Assembly (NCBI GenBank): GCA_002712335.1 | Contig: PATI01000049.1 | Coordinates: forward strand, 22,888 to 86,887 | From: Rhodospirillaceae bacterium | GTDB lineage: Bacteria > Pseudomonadota > Alphaproteobacteria > MPNO01 > UBA2964 | Length of the DNA stretch: 64,000 nucleotides | Direction: 5' to 3' | Shown: one piece after another, positions 54,245 through 62,880 of the stretch | Numbering within the stretch: position 1 is the first letter of the stretch | Layout of the letters: each line of letters starts with the position of its first letter | Notes under the pieces: model-generated | The model's input: the letters and a program-made list of their open reading frames with translations, nothing else | Databases searched by the model: none | What the model was told of the DNA's origin: nothing | Program-made: the position numbers and the translations under genes

Positions 54245-55425
54245 GAATTGAGTGGATTATTCCAAATAACATCATCATCTATTTCGGTAACACGTTGGGT
54301 GCCAATATATGCCATAGTTCTTTTCATCTCATCTTTTAACAAACTAATAGCTTTAACCGCCCCGGCTTCACCCCCTGCGGCTGTACCGTAGAGAGTTGCT
54401 CGGCCGGCAAGTACAGCATCGGCGCCTAGTGCTAAACATTTCACGATATCACTGCCTCGCCTAATACCGCTATCAACAATAACCGTCATTTTTCCATTCA
54501 CTGCTCTTACAATTTCAGGCAGTACTTGCACGGGTGCGGGGGAGCTGTCCATATTTCGTCCACCGTGATTTGATATGACGATGCCATCAACTCCGTGTTC
54601 AATGGCTTCGGCAGCATCGTCAGGCCGCATAATTCCTTTAATAAGAAGCTTTCCCGGAAAAATATCGCGTAGGCGGTCGACGTCGTCCCAAGACAGTTTA
54701 TCTGCCCGTTTTGTTGTTGGTTTTTTATCTTCTAATTTTGAAACATTACCAGTTATTGGCATCTGATAGCCTTTGGGATAGTTCACATGTCGTGGCATGC
54801 CACCGGTTAAAAAATATCGTCCCATAACGCATGATAACCAAACGGGGTGAGTCAACATATCGATTACTGACTTTGTATTTAAAACATAAGGAGTAGCAAA
54901 TCCGTTGCGCAGATTGTGCTCTCGATTTGCGCCATGACCAATATCGACAGTCCAAAGTAATGCCTCAAAACCATTTCTAGCCGCTTTTTTTACCAATTCA
55001 TCCGAATAGTCTTTTTCTTTCCACATGTATAGCTGCATCCAAAGCCTTCCACCCGCTTCATTAGCCAGTTTTTCCATGGGAGTATTTGAGCCAGTTGCTA
55101 GGGTAAAAGGGACCCCAGCCCTTGCTGCTGCCTTCGCTAATTCGAACTCACCTTCATACCAAGCTAAACCGGCTGTTCCCGTTGGTGCTATAGCTAAGGG
55201 CATCGCGGCAGGACGATCAAAAATATTGGAGTCTAGTTTCACATCCGAAATATCAGTAATAACCTTATTAAGTAATTTTATTTCTCTCATAACATTTAGA
55301 TTATTACTGAGTGACATCATGTCCTCGGTGCCTTTGTCAATATAGTCAAAGACACCCCTTGGAAGACGTTTCTTTGCGACTTTTCTAAGGTCCGCAATAT
55401 TATAACAATGGTCTAATTGGCTCAT
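54241..55425 (-). CDS. FMN-dependent alpha-hydroxy-acid dehydrogenase (LldD/MdlB-like)
   Basis: 394-residue TIM-barrel flavoenzyme oxidising L-lactate, mandelate or a similar 2-hydroxy acid. FDYIDKGTEDMMSL, MPLAIAPTG and WMQLYMWKE bind FMN. The base His at about 287 is in SNHGGRNMD. The usual TVDVPVLGxRERDxRNG block reads TVDIGHGANREHNLRNG here, so the substrate pocket may differ. It could make a 2-oxo acid for the neighbouring decarboxylases. Gap of 63 bases to the amidohydrolase operon. Confidence 0.86.
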   Translation of the reverse strand: MSQLDHCYNIADLRKVAKKRLPRGVFDYIDKGTEDMMSLSNNLNVMREIKLLNKVITDISDVKLDSNIFDRPAAMPLAIAPTGTAGLAWYEGEFELAKAAARAGVPFTLATGSNTPMEKLANEAGGRLWMQLYMWKEKDYSDELVKKAARNGFEALLWTVDIGHGANREHNLRNGFATPYVLNTKSVIDMLTHPVWLSCVMGRYFLTGGMPRHVNYPKGYQMPITGNVSKLEDKKPTTKRADKLSWDDVDRLRDIFPGKLLIKGIMRPDDAAEAIEHGVDGIVISNHGGRNMDSSPAPVQVLPEIVRAVNGKMTVIVDSGIRRGSDIVKCLALGADAVLAGRATLYGTAAGGEAGAVKAISLLKDEMKRTMAYIGTQRVTEIDDDVIWNNPLNS

Positions 55426-55488
55426 TTACACTTTCCCAAATAATATATGCAGTGAACAATTGATTTTGCGGTCAAGACAATCTGTTTT

Positions 55489-56487
55489 TCAATGGTGTTT
55501 GCAATCACAATTTTTTATATGAAATATGCGCTGGGCGACATCTCCTAAGATATTTTTTTTATCCTCATCTAGAAGGTGCGTTTTTTCAATTATTGAGCAG
55601 GGTTCAAGATCACCAAAACTAAAAGGATAATCAGATCCCATCATTATTTTCCGGGAACCAAACATTTCGCATAAAAATTTCAAAGTTTTTACGTCATGAA
55701 CAACCGTATCATAGTAACAGGTTTCTAAACTCGCCCTCGGATCCCCTAGTTCTGGGTTATGGTTGTGATTTATCTGCATGCGACCAAGTAAAAATGGTAG
55801 TCCGCCTCCACCGTGGCTTATTACGAAATTCATCCCGCAATATTTCTGTAAATGTCCGGAAAATATAAGGCGTGACATCGCAGTGATGGTATCTAGGCCA
55901 CGTCCAACTGTGTTGACCAAGCCAAAGTCATTCAATCGGGGGTCCCCACACCCAAACATAGGATGCAAGTAAATAGTTGCCTTGCGATCTGATGCAAGTT
56001 CCCAAAAAGAGTCTAGATCGGGGTCATCTAAGTTGCCTGTTCCACCCTTTGGCTGTGTACCAATCATAGCACCGTGAAAGCCATCGTCGAGGGCGCGTTC
56101 TAATACCTTCGCTGCCATTTTACCATTCTGAATGGGAACACTGCACAGCGGAATAAACCGTTCGGTCTTGGAACAAGCTTTTAAAAGATGATCATTGATA
56201 AATTGACTCCAATTTCTTCCTTCATTATCAGGAATTTCATAACCGAAACTGTCGAGCCAGCCGCCACAGACCATAAAATCAATTCTTTGTTTATTCATCC
56301 ATTCCAGCCTTGTATCGGCTTGGCGTAATTTAGGTAGAATAGGCCGTGTCAAGGGTCCACCAGCGAACCCGAGTTTCCAAATCTCATCTGCTTTCATGCA
56401 ATCGATATTCGGAAACATGTTTCTATGATTATTTAGATCCTCGAGCATCGCTTGCGGGAGGTAGTGGGCATGGGTGTCGATTATCAT
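55489..56487 (-). CDS. ACMSD-like amidohydrolase (Amidohydro_2 decarboxylase type)
   Basis: 332 residues. Metal-site residues are visible: DTHAHYLP at the N-terminus (His-X-His), HPMFGCG (His at about 176), ISHGGGGLPFLLGR and the Asp of MGSDYPFSFGD near 295. This pattern is shared with non-oxidative decarboxylases such as ACMSD and 2,3-dihydroxybenzoate or gamma-resorcylate decarboxylases. Eight bases separate it from the enoyl-CoA hydratase gene. It is a metal-dependent decarboxylase or hydrolase; substrate unknown. Confidence 0.84.
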   Translation of the reverse strand: MIIDTHAHYLPQAMLEDLNNHRNMFPNIDCMKADEIWKLGFAGGPLTRPILPKLRQADTRLEWMNKQRIDFMVCGGWLDSFGYEIPDNEGRNWSQFINDHLLKACSKTERFIPLCSVPIQNGKMAAKVLERALDDGFHGAMIGTQPKGGTGNLDDPDLDSFWELASDRKATIYLHPMFGCGDPRLNDFGLVNTVGRGLDTITAMSRLIFSGHLQKYCGMNFVISHGGGGLPFLLGRMQINHNHNPELGDPRASLETCYYDTVVHDVKTLKFLCEMFGSRKIMMGSDYPFSFGDLEPCSIIEKTHLLDEDKKNILGDVAQRIFHIKNCDCKHH

Positions 56488-56495
56488 GAGAAAAC

Positions 56496-57218
56496 TTATT
56501 TTTTCATGTCCGATGCAGTGTTGACCATGGAGTGGAGGGCACGCGCGTAGTCGATCGCACCAAGCTCATCCATATTTGGGGCTACATGGAGATATTCTTT
56601 TAGGCCGATAATTGCAGGACGGGGCCGGCTCAAAAGAATTTGGCAAAACTGTTCAACTTCAGAGTTTAATTTATCGGCATTAACCACTTGACTAATAAAA
56701 CCATATGAAAGTGCTCGTTCGGCGTCAATAAACTGTGCCGTATAGGTCATCCATAATATTGCATTTCGATTAATACGATCATAGAGCGCAGACATTACCA
56801 TCGTAGGCATTACGTTGTGCTCTATTTCAGGAATATTGAAAGTTGCCGTGCTACTAGCAAAGGAAACATCGCAAAGAGAAGCCACCGCGGTTCCAAATCC
56901 CATGCAGCGGCCTTCTATTACCCCAACGACTGGGACTTGTGCATTTCGGATAGCCTTGTAACAGTTAAAAATCGAGTCATATTCTGGTCTACGTTTATAA
57001 GCTTCTGGGTCTGGTTTTCCCGCATCTTTATTACGCGCTCGACCAGTACAGAAATCAGGACCGCCACTTTTGAGCAAGACCATATCAGAAGTTTCATGTG
57101 CTGTGAGCATCGCTGCTGAAAGTTCGGCTGCCATTGCATCAGAACAGGCATTATCTTCACGGTTAAGGGTAGCTTCCAGAATGCGTCCATTTTGTTCTAT
57201 TATAAGTTCATTAGTCAT
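56496..57218 (-). CDS. Enoyl-CoA hydratase/isomerase-family protein
   Basis: 240 residues, crotonase fold. EGRCMGFGTAVASLCDVSFA (102-121) and FNIPEIEHNVMP (127-138) are the core blocks. In crotonases two Glu residues act: here the first (normally Glu in the GGGxELA context) is Thr110, while Glu131 of the PEI motif is kept. It may therefore be an isomerase, hydrolase or lyase rather than a hydratase. Located 36 bases downstream of set-2 coxL on the same strand. Confidence 0.82.
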   Translation of the reverse strand: MTNELIIEQNGRILEATLNREDNACSDAMAAELSAAMLTAHETSDMVLLKSGGPDFCTGRARNKDAGKPDPEAYKRRPEYDSIFNCYKAIRNAQVPVVGVIEGRCMGFGTAVASLCDVSFASSTATFNIPEIEHNVMPTMVMSALYDRINRNAILWMTYTAQFIDAERALSYGFISQVVNADKLNSEVEQFCQILLSRPRPAIIGLKEYLHVAPNMDELGAIDYARALHSMVNTASDMKK

Positions 57219-57254
57219 TTATTACCTCGAATTCCTTAAAGTCAGAAAATTTTA

Positions 57255-59645
57255 TCACCCATTTATTAGGCCCTCGATATCGCGCACTCTCATCGGAATT
57301 ATCTCTATAGACTTGCCAAGTGGTGATAATGCATCATTGACCGCACTTGCTATAGCGGCTGGAGCGCCAAGATATCCCGACTCTCCAGAACCTTTTTGAC
57401 CAAATGTGGTCAACGGTGATGGTGTATAATGCTTCATGATATCAATCTTGGGTATTTCATGAGATGAAGGCAGTAAATAATCCATAAAAGAACCTGACAG
57501 GTGTTGTCCACCTTCATCATATTCAAATTTTTCATAAAGTGCTGCGCCAATGCCGTGGGCGATACCACCTATAGTCATGCCACGCACAATATCCGGATTT
57601 AAAACGGTCCCACAATCATGTCCCATAAAATATTCTAAAATTTTTACCTGCCCAGTATCAGGGTCAATTGATATAAAGGGGATATGAGCCTCAAATGCAT
57701 AGCAGGGGTACATTTGTACTGTGCCATCATCAGCAGGCAATGCACCGCCGGTTGGTACTTCCCAAGTATGTTGGGCCTGTAAACCGGGCTCCGAATCTAA
57801 AGGCATTTTATGATAATTACGGTGTGCTATATCGACTAGCGTATTCCAGTGCATTTTTTTGTCGGCGTCATCGATCACTGAAATATCACCACCATCATAA
57901 CACAATCTATTCACGGGCAGTTGGAAGTTATGTGCGGCAATTTCTAAAAGTTGTTTTTTTATTTTTTTTGCTGCTTCTGCTGCGGCTCCACCGAGCATTA
58001 TAGCCATTCTACTACCAACTGGACTATTTGAAGGTAGAGCACCCAAAGATTCTGAATGAACTGCGCGGACTGTATCCGGGTCCCTCTGGAGTACCTCTCC
58101 TATTACTGATGAAAGCAAGGTTTCATGGCCCTGGCCAGAACTAGATGTTCCCATCATTGCGGTAATAGATCCTAACATATCAACCTTAATTAAGCAGGAT
58201 TCCATCCAAGTCGTTGTATCATTTTTGGGATTAAGGAATGGCTCAAATGATGAGTTTCCACCAGATGGCTCTAAACAGGTAGAAAGTCCTAAACCAGCAA
58301 GTTTCCCGGATGATCGCAATGAGTTGCGTTTTTCAATCAAGCCATTCCAGTCGGCGGTTTTTTGAAGCCTCGATAAAACGTTGAGGTAATCTCCGCTATC
58401 ATATTCTGATCCAGACGGAATTTTGTAAGGAAACTCATCAGGCCTTATGAGGTTTCGACGTCTAATTTCATCGCGATCTAGTGAGAGTTTAGTGGCCACT
58501 TTGTCCACCATTGTTTCGATTGCGAAATTTGTAGGGGCCTGCCCAAATCCCCGAACGGCTTCTTGGCTGGTTTTATTTGTTGTCACCGAAATAGCATTAT
58601 AAGAGGCGCTTTTTATTCGATATGGGCCCACAATTGCACTGACGGGTTTGCCAAGTTGAAGTGGTGCTCGACCTGGGTAACAGCCTGCATCATCGGTGGC
58701 CTTAATACGCATAGAATTGATTATGCCTTCATCGGTATAAGCGACTTCCATGTCGAATATACGATCCGGTCCGTGCATTTCACCACCTGATAAATTTTCC
58801 AGTCTGTCTTCATTGAAACGCACCGGAGCACGCAGTTTGCGAGTTAAATAGCTGACAATAACAGTTTGTCTAATACCGCGTTTGAGCCCATATGAACCTC
58901 CAACGTCTACATCAAAATGTACGTTGATTGCGTTAACTGGCAAACCTAAAGCCCTAGCAATCTGCTCTGGATATTTTGGCATTTGGATTGATGCCCATAC
59001 GTCAAGGACGTTTTTGCCTTCATCCCATTTGGCTGTGACAACGAAAGTTTCTATCGGTATGGTAGAATTTCTACTCCATTTTACTCTGAATTTGAGCCTA
59101 TTGGATGAGGCAGAAAAATCCTCATCCACACTGCCCCAAACCCAGGTCTTATCACAAAGAATATTGGAGCCATGTTGCGGATGAACCATAGGAGCATCTG
59201 GTTTAATTGCTTCTTCCGGGTCGATGACAAAGTCCAAAGGGTTGTAATCAACGTTAACAAGTTCAGCGGCATCCTCCGCTATGTGGCGCGTTTCTGCCAC
59301 GACGGCGGCAACCCATTCACCAGCATAACGCGCCCGTTCATGGGCGAGAGGTATGCGTTTGACATTTGGTAGGTCGAGGCCGGACAAGAGTGGATTAATA
59401 TTGTTGAATAACTCTTCTCCCGTTAGAACGTATCTAACACCTGGCACTTTTAATGCGACATCTGCATTAATAGATCGGATTTCTGCACAAGGGTATGGGC
59501 TCGTAACCATTGCAACATGAAGTGTACCGGGTAGTTTATAATCGGCTGCAAAATTTCCACGTCCCGTGATAAATCTCCTGTCCTCGGTCACACGACGTTT
59601 ATTTGTAATGTACCTGAAATCCTTATTTTTAGTCGCATTTGTCAT
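57255..59645 (-). CDS. Molybdopterin-binding large subunit of a xanthine dehydrogenase/CoxL-family hydroxylase (set 2)
   Basis: 796 residues, the catalytic subunit of a molybdenum hydroxylase. The active-site loop reads AVRGFGQA at about 362-369, unlike both CO dehydrogenase (AYRCSFR) and set 1 (QYRAVGHP), so the two enzymes probably take different substrates. The catalytic Glu is in KGSGESGYLGAP near 753. It overlaps coxS by one base and is followed by the crotonase and amidohydrolase genes. GGTGYLGAPAA-type C-terminus is typical of the family. Confidence 0.88.
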   Translation of the reverse strand: MTNATKNKDFRYITNKRRVTEDRRFITGRGNFAADYKLPGTLHVAMVTSPYPCAEIRSINADVALKVPGVRYVLTGEELFNNINPLLSGLDLPNVKRIPLAHERARYAGEWVAAVVAETRHIAEDAAELVNVDYNPLDFVIDPEEAIKPDAPMVHPQHGSNILCDKTWVWGSVDEDFSASSNRLKFRVKWSRNSTIPIETFVVTAKWDEGKNVLDVWASIQMPKYPEQIARALGLPVNAINVHFDVDVGGSYGLKRGIRQTVIVSYLTRKLRAPVRFNEDRLENLSGGEMHGPDRIFDMEVAYTDEGIINSMRIKATDDAGCYPGRAPLQLGKPVSAIVGPYRIKSASYNAISVTTNKTSQEAVRGFGQAPTNFAIETMVDKVATKLSLDRDEIRRRNLIRPDEFPYKIPSGSEYDSGDYLNVLSRLQKTADWNGLIEKRNSLRSSGKLAGLGLSTCLEPSGGNSSFEPFLNPKNDTTTWMESCLIKVDMLGSITAMMGTSSSGQGHETLLSSVIGEVLQRDPDTVRAVHSESLGALPSNSPVGSRMAIMLGGAAAEAAKKIKKQLLEIAAHNFQLPVNRLCYDGGDISVIDDADKKMHWNTLVDIAHRNYHKMPLDSEPGLQAQHTWEVPTGGALPADDGTVQMYPCYAFEAHIPFISIDPDTGQVKILEYFMGHDCGTVLNPDIVRGMTIGGIAHGIGAALYEKFEYDEGGQHLSGSFMDYLLPSSHEIPKIDIMKHYTPSPLTTFGQKGSGESGYLGAPAAIASAVNDALSPLGKSIEIIPMRVRDIEGLING

Positions 59646-60127
59646 CAGGAAGTCTCTCTTAACTTCTTAGATGCTAATTGCACTGCTTCTACTATTTGCT
59701 GATATCCCGTACATCTGCAGAGGTTGCCCCCAATGGATTCTCTAATTTTCTCCTCAGTTGGATGGGGGTCTTCTTTCAGTAATGCATGCGTTGCAATCAA
59801 CATGCCTGGGGTGCAATAACCGCATTGCATTGCGTGTTGTTCCCAAAAGGCGTCCTGCAATGGACTGAGGTCACCTTCCGGCCCTTCAAGACCCTCAACT
59901 GTTGTAATTTTATGGCCATCCGCCATAACGGCAAAAACCAAACAAGATCGAACAGGTTGACCATCTAGGATGATTGAACACGCTCCACAGACACCATGCT
60001 CGCAGCCAATATGGGTACCTGTTAGATCGAGGTTGTCACGGAGAAAATCTACCAACGTCATCCTAGCTTCCGCGAAACCCGATACTTTGCGTCCATTTAA
60101 TTCTAGAGTAATTTTGTGTTCGCTCAT
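59645..60127 (-). CDS. [2Fe-2S] small subunit of molybdenum hydroxylase (set 2)
   Basis: 160 residues. Cluster cysteines at 42, 47, 50 and 62, and at 102, 105, 137 and 139. Similar to set 1 but clearly diverged. Overlaps the FAD-subunit gene by four bases and the large-subunit gene by one. Confidence 0.94.
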   Translation of the reverse strand: MSEHKITLELNGRKVSGFAEARMTLVDFLRDNLDLTGTHIGCEHGVCGACSIILDGQPVRSCLVFAVMADGHKITTVEGLEGPEGDLSPLQDAFWEQHAMQCGYCTPGMLIATHALLKEDPHPTEEKIRESIGGNLCRCTGYQQIVEAVQLASKKLRETS

Positions 60128-61005
60128 CTTAAAATGCCCTTCGCCCGATCTCTCGCATCACAAATTGCTCGTGTTGCCATTACCTTTGCTACCCTGCTGC
60201 GATAGTTAGCATCTGCATGCACGTCTGATTGTGGCTCAATCAAATTATGAAAATCATCACAGGTAACATTTATCAGCTCATCGTTGAGTTTTTTTCCTAG
60301 CATTAGTTCCTCTTGAGGTCTGAGACGCACAGGAGTTGGTGATGCCCCACAAATAGCAAGTGAAATCTGTTTACAATTATCGCTATCGTCTAAAAGTATT
60401 TGTGCAGCGGCTGCAGCTAGAGCATAATCGCTGTCTCTAATGCTTACTTCGTGAAAACCAAAACCAATTTTTTCTCCAGTCCAAATAGGGAAACGAACCT
60501 CGACGAGACATTCGTCGGGAGCTAACGATGTCGCCATAGCTGACTCAAAAAATTCATTGGCTGGTATATTTCTCTTACCTCGAACGCTTTTGACTGCGAT
60601 AATTGCTTCCAAGGTTTGTGCTATTAATGGTATTTCAGCGGCTGGGTCAGCATTGACTAGGCTGCCGCCAATGGTTCCTAAATTGCGTGTTTGGGTGTGC
60701 CCTACATGGGACATGGCTTCAGCGAGCAAAGGTAATTTTTCATTCACAATATTTGACGACAGTGCCTCAGCCTGCCTTGTCCTTGCTTTTATCACAAGCT
60801 GTTCATTCTCGATGGTTATGCCCGCGAGTTCTTCTACTTCATTTATATCTATCAGGGTTGACGGGCGTGCGAGGCGCATAGCCATTAGAGGGATAAGGGT
60901 CTGGCCACCAGCAATTATACGGGCCTCTTCACCGAATTCTGAGAGGGCCTTACAGGCTTCATCCAGCGTTGTTACCCTTATATAATCAAAAGAAGCAGCT
61001 TTCAT
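60124..61005 (-). CDS. FAD-binding medium subunit of molybdenum hydroxylase (set 2)
   Basis: 293 residues. FAD loops IIAGGQTLIPLMAMRL (about 30-46) and TIGGSLVNADPAAEIP (about 110-126). First gene of the set-2 operon coxM-coxS-coxL-crotonase-amidohydrolase. Its predicted promoter lies at 61066-61094. It is divergent from UbiD 4 across a 150-base region. Confidence 0.92.
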   Translation of the reverse strand: MKAASFDYIRVTTLDEACKALSEFGEEARIIAGGQTLIPLMAMRLARPSTLIDINEVEELAGITIENEQLVIKARTRQAEALSSNIVNEKLPLLAEAMSHVGHTQTRNLGTIGGSLVNADPAAEIPLIAQTLEAIIAVKSVRGKRNIPANEFFESAMATSLAPDECLVEVRFPIWTGEKIGFGFHEVSIRDSDYALAAAAAQILLDDSDNCKQISLAICGASPTPVRLRPQEELMLGKKLNDELINVTCDDFHNLIEPQSDVHADANYRSRVAKVMATRAICDARDRAKGILR

Positions 61006-61065
61006 TTTATCTTTTTATATAGCTATAAAAATTTCTTAAACAAATAGTTTTAAATTGAGCCACCA

Positions 61066-61094
61066 TGGATATGGAGCGACTAAGGGGTTGTCAA
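61066..61094 (-). promoter_or_regulatory. Predicted promoter of the set-2 molybdenum hydroxylase operon
   Basis: On the minus strand, a perfect -35 TTGACA at 61094-61089, a 17-base spacer and TATCCA at 61071-61066. The spacer carries AACCCCT (complement AGGGGTT at 61083-61089), the same 7-mer as the half-site of the palindrome upstream of the TRAP gene. Confidence 0.5.
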
Positions 61095-61155
61095 CATGTC
61101 ACTGTATGGTATGGCAAGTAAAAAAATTTATTAAGTGATGTGAGCGATACAGAAA

Positions 61156-62811
61156 ATGAACAGCCTTAAAAGAGACTATCCAGATCTTCACGATCATATA
61201 AAAGCATTAGATGAAGCGGGGCTCCTCGTCACAGTAAATGAGCCGGTCGATAAAGATTCTGAAATGCACGCACTAGTGCGTTGGCAGTTTGTGGGTGGTT
61301 TAAAAGAAAGCGAACGCAAGGCCTTTCTTTTCACAAATGTTGTGAATGCCAAGGGAAAGAAATATGACCTTCCAATTGTCGTCGGTGCGCTTGCGGCAAA
61401 TCAGGATATCTACAGTATTGGTATGGGTACATCGGTCGGAGACATTGGAAAAAAATGGGATGATGCGATTGCTAATCCGATTGAACCGACAATTGTAGAG
61501 GAAGCACCTTGTCACGAGATAATTTTAGAAGGTGCCACTCTTCTTGGGGAGGGAAACGGCATAGATTCACTTCCAATCCCGGTTTCAACGCCAGGGTTTG
61601 ATGCCGCCCCAACGCTTACCTCCACGAACGTAGTAACTCGTGACCCCGAGACTGGTATTCAGAATATGGGAACCTATCGGGCGGCTTTAAAGGCAGCTGA
61701 TCGAATGGTTGTCCGTATGGCAACGAGAGTGGGTGGGGCGGGTGGTTATGCACACTATAAAAAGCATCAAAAGCGTGGCGATAAAAAAATGCCGGTTGCT
61801 GTAGTTTTAGGCTGTCCACCAAAAGTAGCTTTTATGGGCCCGCAGAAACTGCCCCTAGATATAGACGAGGTAAATGTTGCTGGTGGTTTGGCCGGAGCTC
61901 CAATCAATATGGTTCGAGCTCGAACGGTTGATTTGCTGGTGCCGGCGGAATCAGAATTGGTGATTGAAGGGATTATTGACACCGAAATGGTAGAGCCAGA
62001 GGGACCATTTGGCGAAAGCCATGGTCATGTTGCTTTAGAAGAATTTAATATGCCAATGCAAGTTACGGCGATCACGCATCGGAAAAATGCAATTTTGACT
62101 TCCTATATCAGTCAAGCAGCCCCCTCAGAATCTAGTGTTATTAAACGGGTAGCGTATGAACCTCTTTTTCTTGCTCATTTGCGAGACGTGCTGGGAATCA
62201 AAGGTGTTAAAAAAGTTTCTCTACATGAACCGCTGACTGGTCTATTGAGAGTAACAATTGTAACCGTTGACAAGGCTACTCCCAAAACCGAAATTTGGCG
62301 TTCACTATATGGAGCTGCTTATTTCAAGGGAGATTGCAGCAAGGTTTGTATAGCAGTTAATGAGGATATAGATCCAGATAATGCTGATGCTCTTCTTTGG
62401 GCTATAGCATATCGGTTGAATCCAGTTGATGATGTTATTACGCTTGCTCACCGAGGCCAGGGTCATGGACCAAAACGTGAGCATACAGGAGAGGAAGACT
62501 CTACCCTTTTGATCGATGCAACAATGAAAAGTGCTATGCCGCCGGTTGCCTTACCTACGAAAGAATATATGGAAAAGGGTCTAAAACTATGGAACAAGCT
62601 GGGTCTACCCCCAGTGCGACCGATGCCCCCTTTGTTTGGCTATTCGCTTGGTGATTGGACGCAAGAATGGTCTGATGCAGCCGAAAGGGCGGCATCAGGT
62701 AATTATTTAGAAAACGGGTTGCGCACTTTGCAAAGACAACAGAGCAATCTTGTTCCGGAGACTTCCGTTCGGGATGCGGAGATTGGCTGGGAAGAAAAAG
62801 AAAAAATTTAA
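61156..62811 (+). CDS. UbiD-family prFMN-dependent decarboxylase 4 (long form)
   Basis: 551 residues, the longest of the four. Prenyl-FMN arginine R175 in GTYRAA, acids E282 and E287 in EGPFGE. About 60-80 C-terminal residues (GYSLGDWTQEWSDAAERAASG onwards) extend beyond the core and are seen in some catabolic UbiDs. It is divergent from molybdenum hydroxylase set 2 and followed by a TRAP solute-binding protein gene (128 bases). The substrate is probably aromatic; the pathway is inferred from neighbours only. Confidence 0.9.
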   Translation: MNSLKRDYPDLHDHIKALDEAGLLVTVNEPVDKDSEMHALVRWQFVGGLKESERKAFLFTNVVNAKGKKYDLPIVVGALAANQDIYSIGMGTSVGDIGKKWDDAIANPIEPTIVEEAPCHEIILEGATLLGEGNGIDSLPIPVSTPGFDAAPTLTSTNVVTRDPETGIQNMGTYRAALKAADRMVVRMATRVGGAGGYAHYKKHQKRGDKKMPVAVVLGCPPKVAFMGPQKLPLDIDEVNVAGGLAGAPINMVRARTVDLLVPAESELVIEGIIDTEMVEPEGPFGESHGHVALEEFNMPMQVTAITHRKNAILTSYISQAAPSESSVIKRVAYEPLFLAHLRDVLGIKGVKKVSLHEPLTGLLRVTIVTVDKATPKTEIWRSLYGAAYFKGDCSKVCIAVNEDIDPDNADALLWAIAYRLNPVDDVITLAHRGQGHGPKREHTGEEDSTLLIDATMKSAMPPVALPTKEYMEKGLKLWNKLGLPPVRPMPPLFGYSLGDWTQEWSDAAERAASGNYLENGLRTLQRQQSNLVPETSVRDAEIGWEEKEKI

Positions 62812-62831
62812 AAATATCGCAGCAGATATTT
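62812..62831 (+). terminator. Weak hairpin directly after UbiD 4
   Basis: AAATATC and GATATTT pair as a seven-base stem around GCAGCA, immediately after the stop codon. AT-rich and without a following T-run, so it is at best a weak terminator or an mRNA-end stabiliser. Confidence 0.3.
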
Positions 62832-62837
62832 AAAGGT

Positions 62838-62866
62838 TTGACATAAAATTATAGCCAATACAGTAT
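62838..62866 (+). promoter_or_regulatory. Predicted promoter of the TRAP solute-binding protein gene
   Basis: A perfect TTGACA at 62838-62843 with a weak -10, CAGTAT at 62861-62866 (17-base spacer) or TACAGT two bases earlier. A strong GGGGGG Shine-Dalgarno region precedes ATG 62940. A palindrome lies downstream at 62881-62895. Confidence 0.5.
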
Positions 62867-62880
62867 GCGCCTGTGCAATC

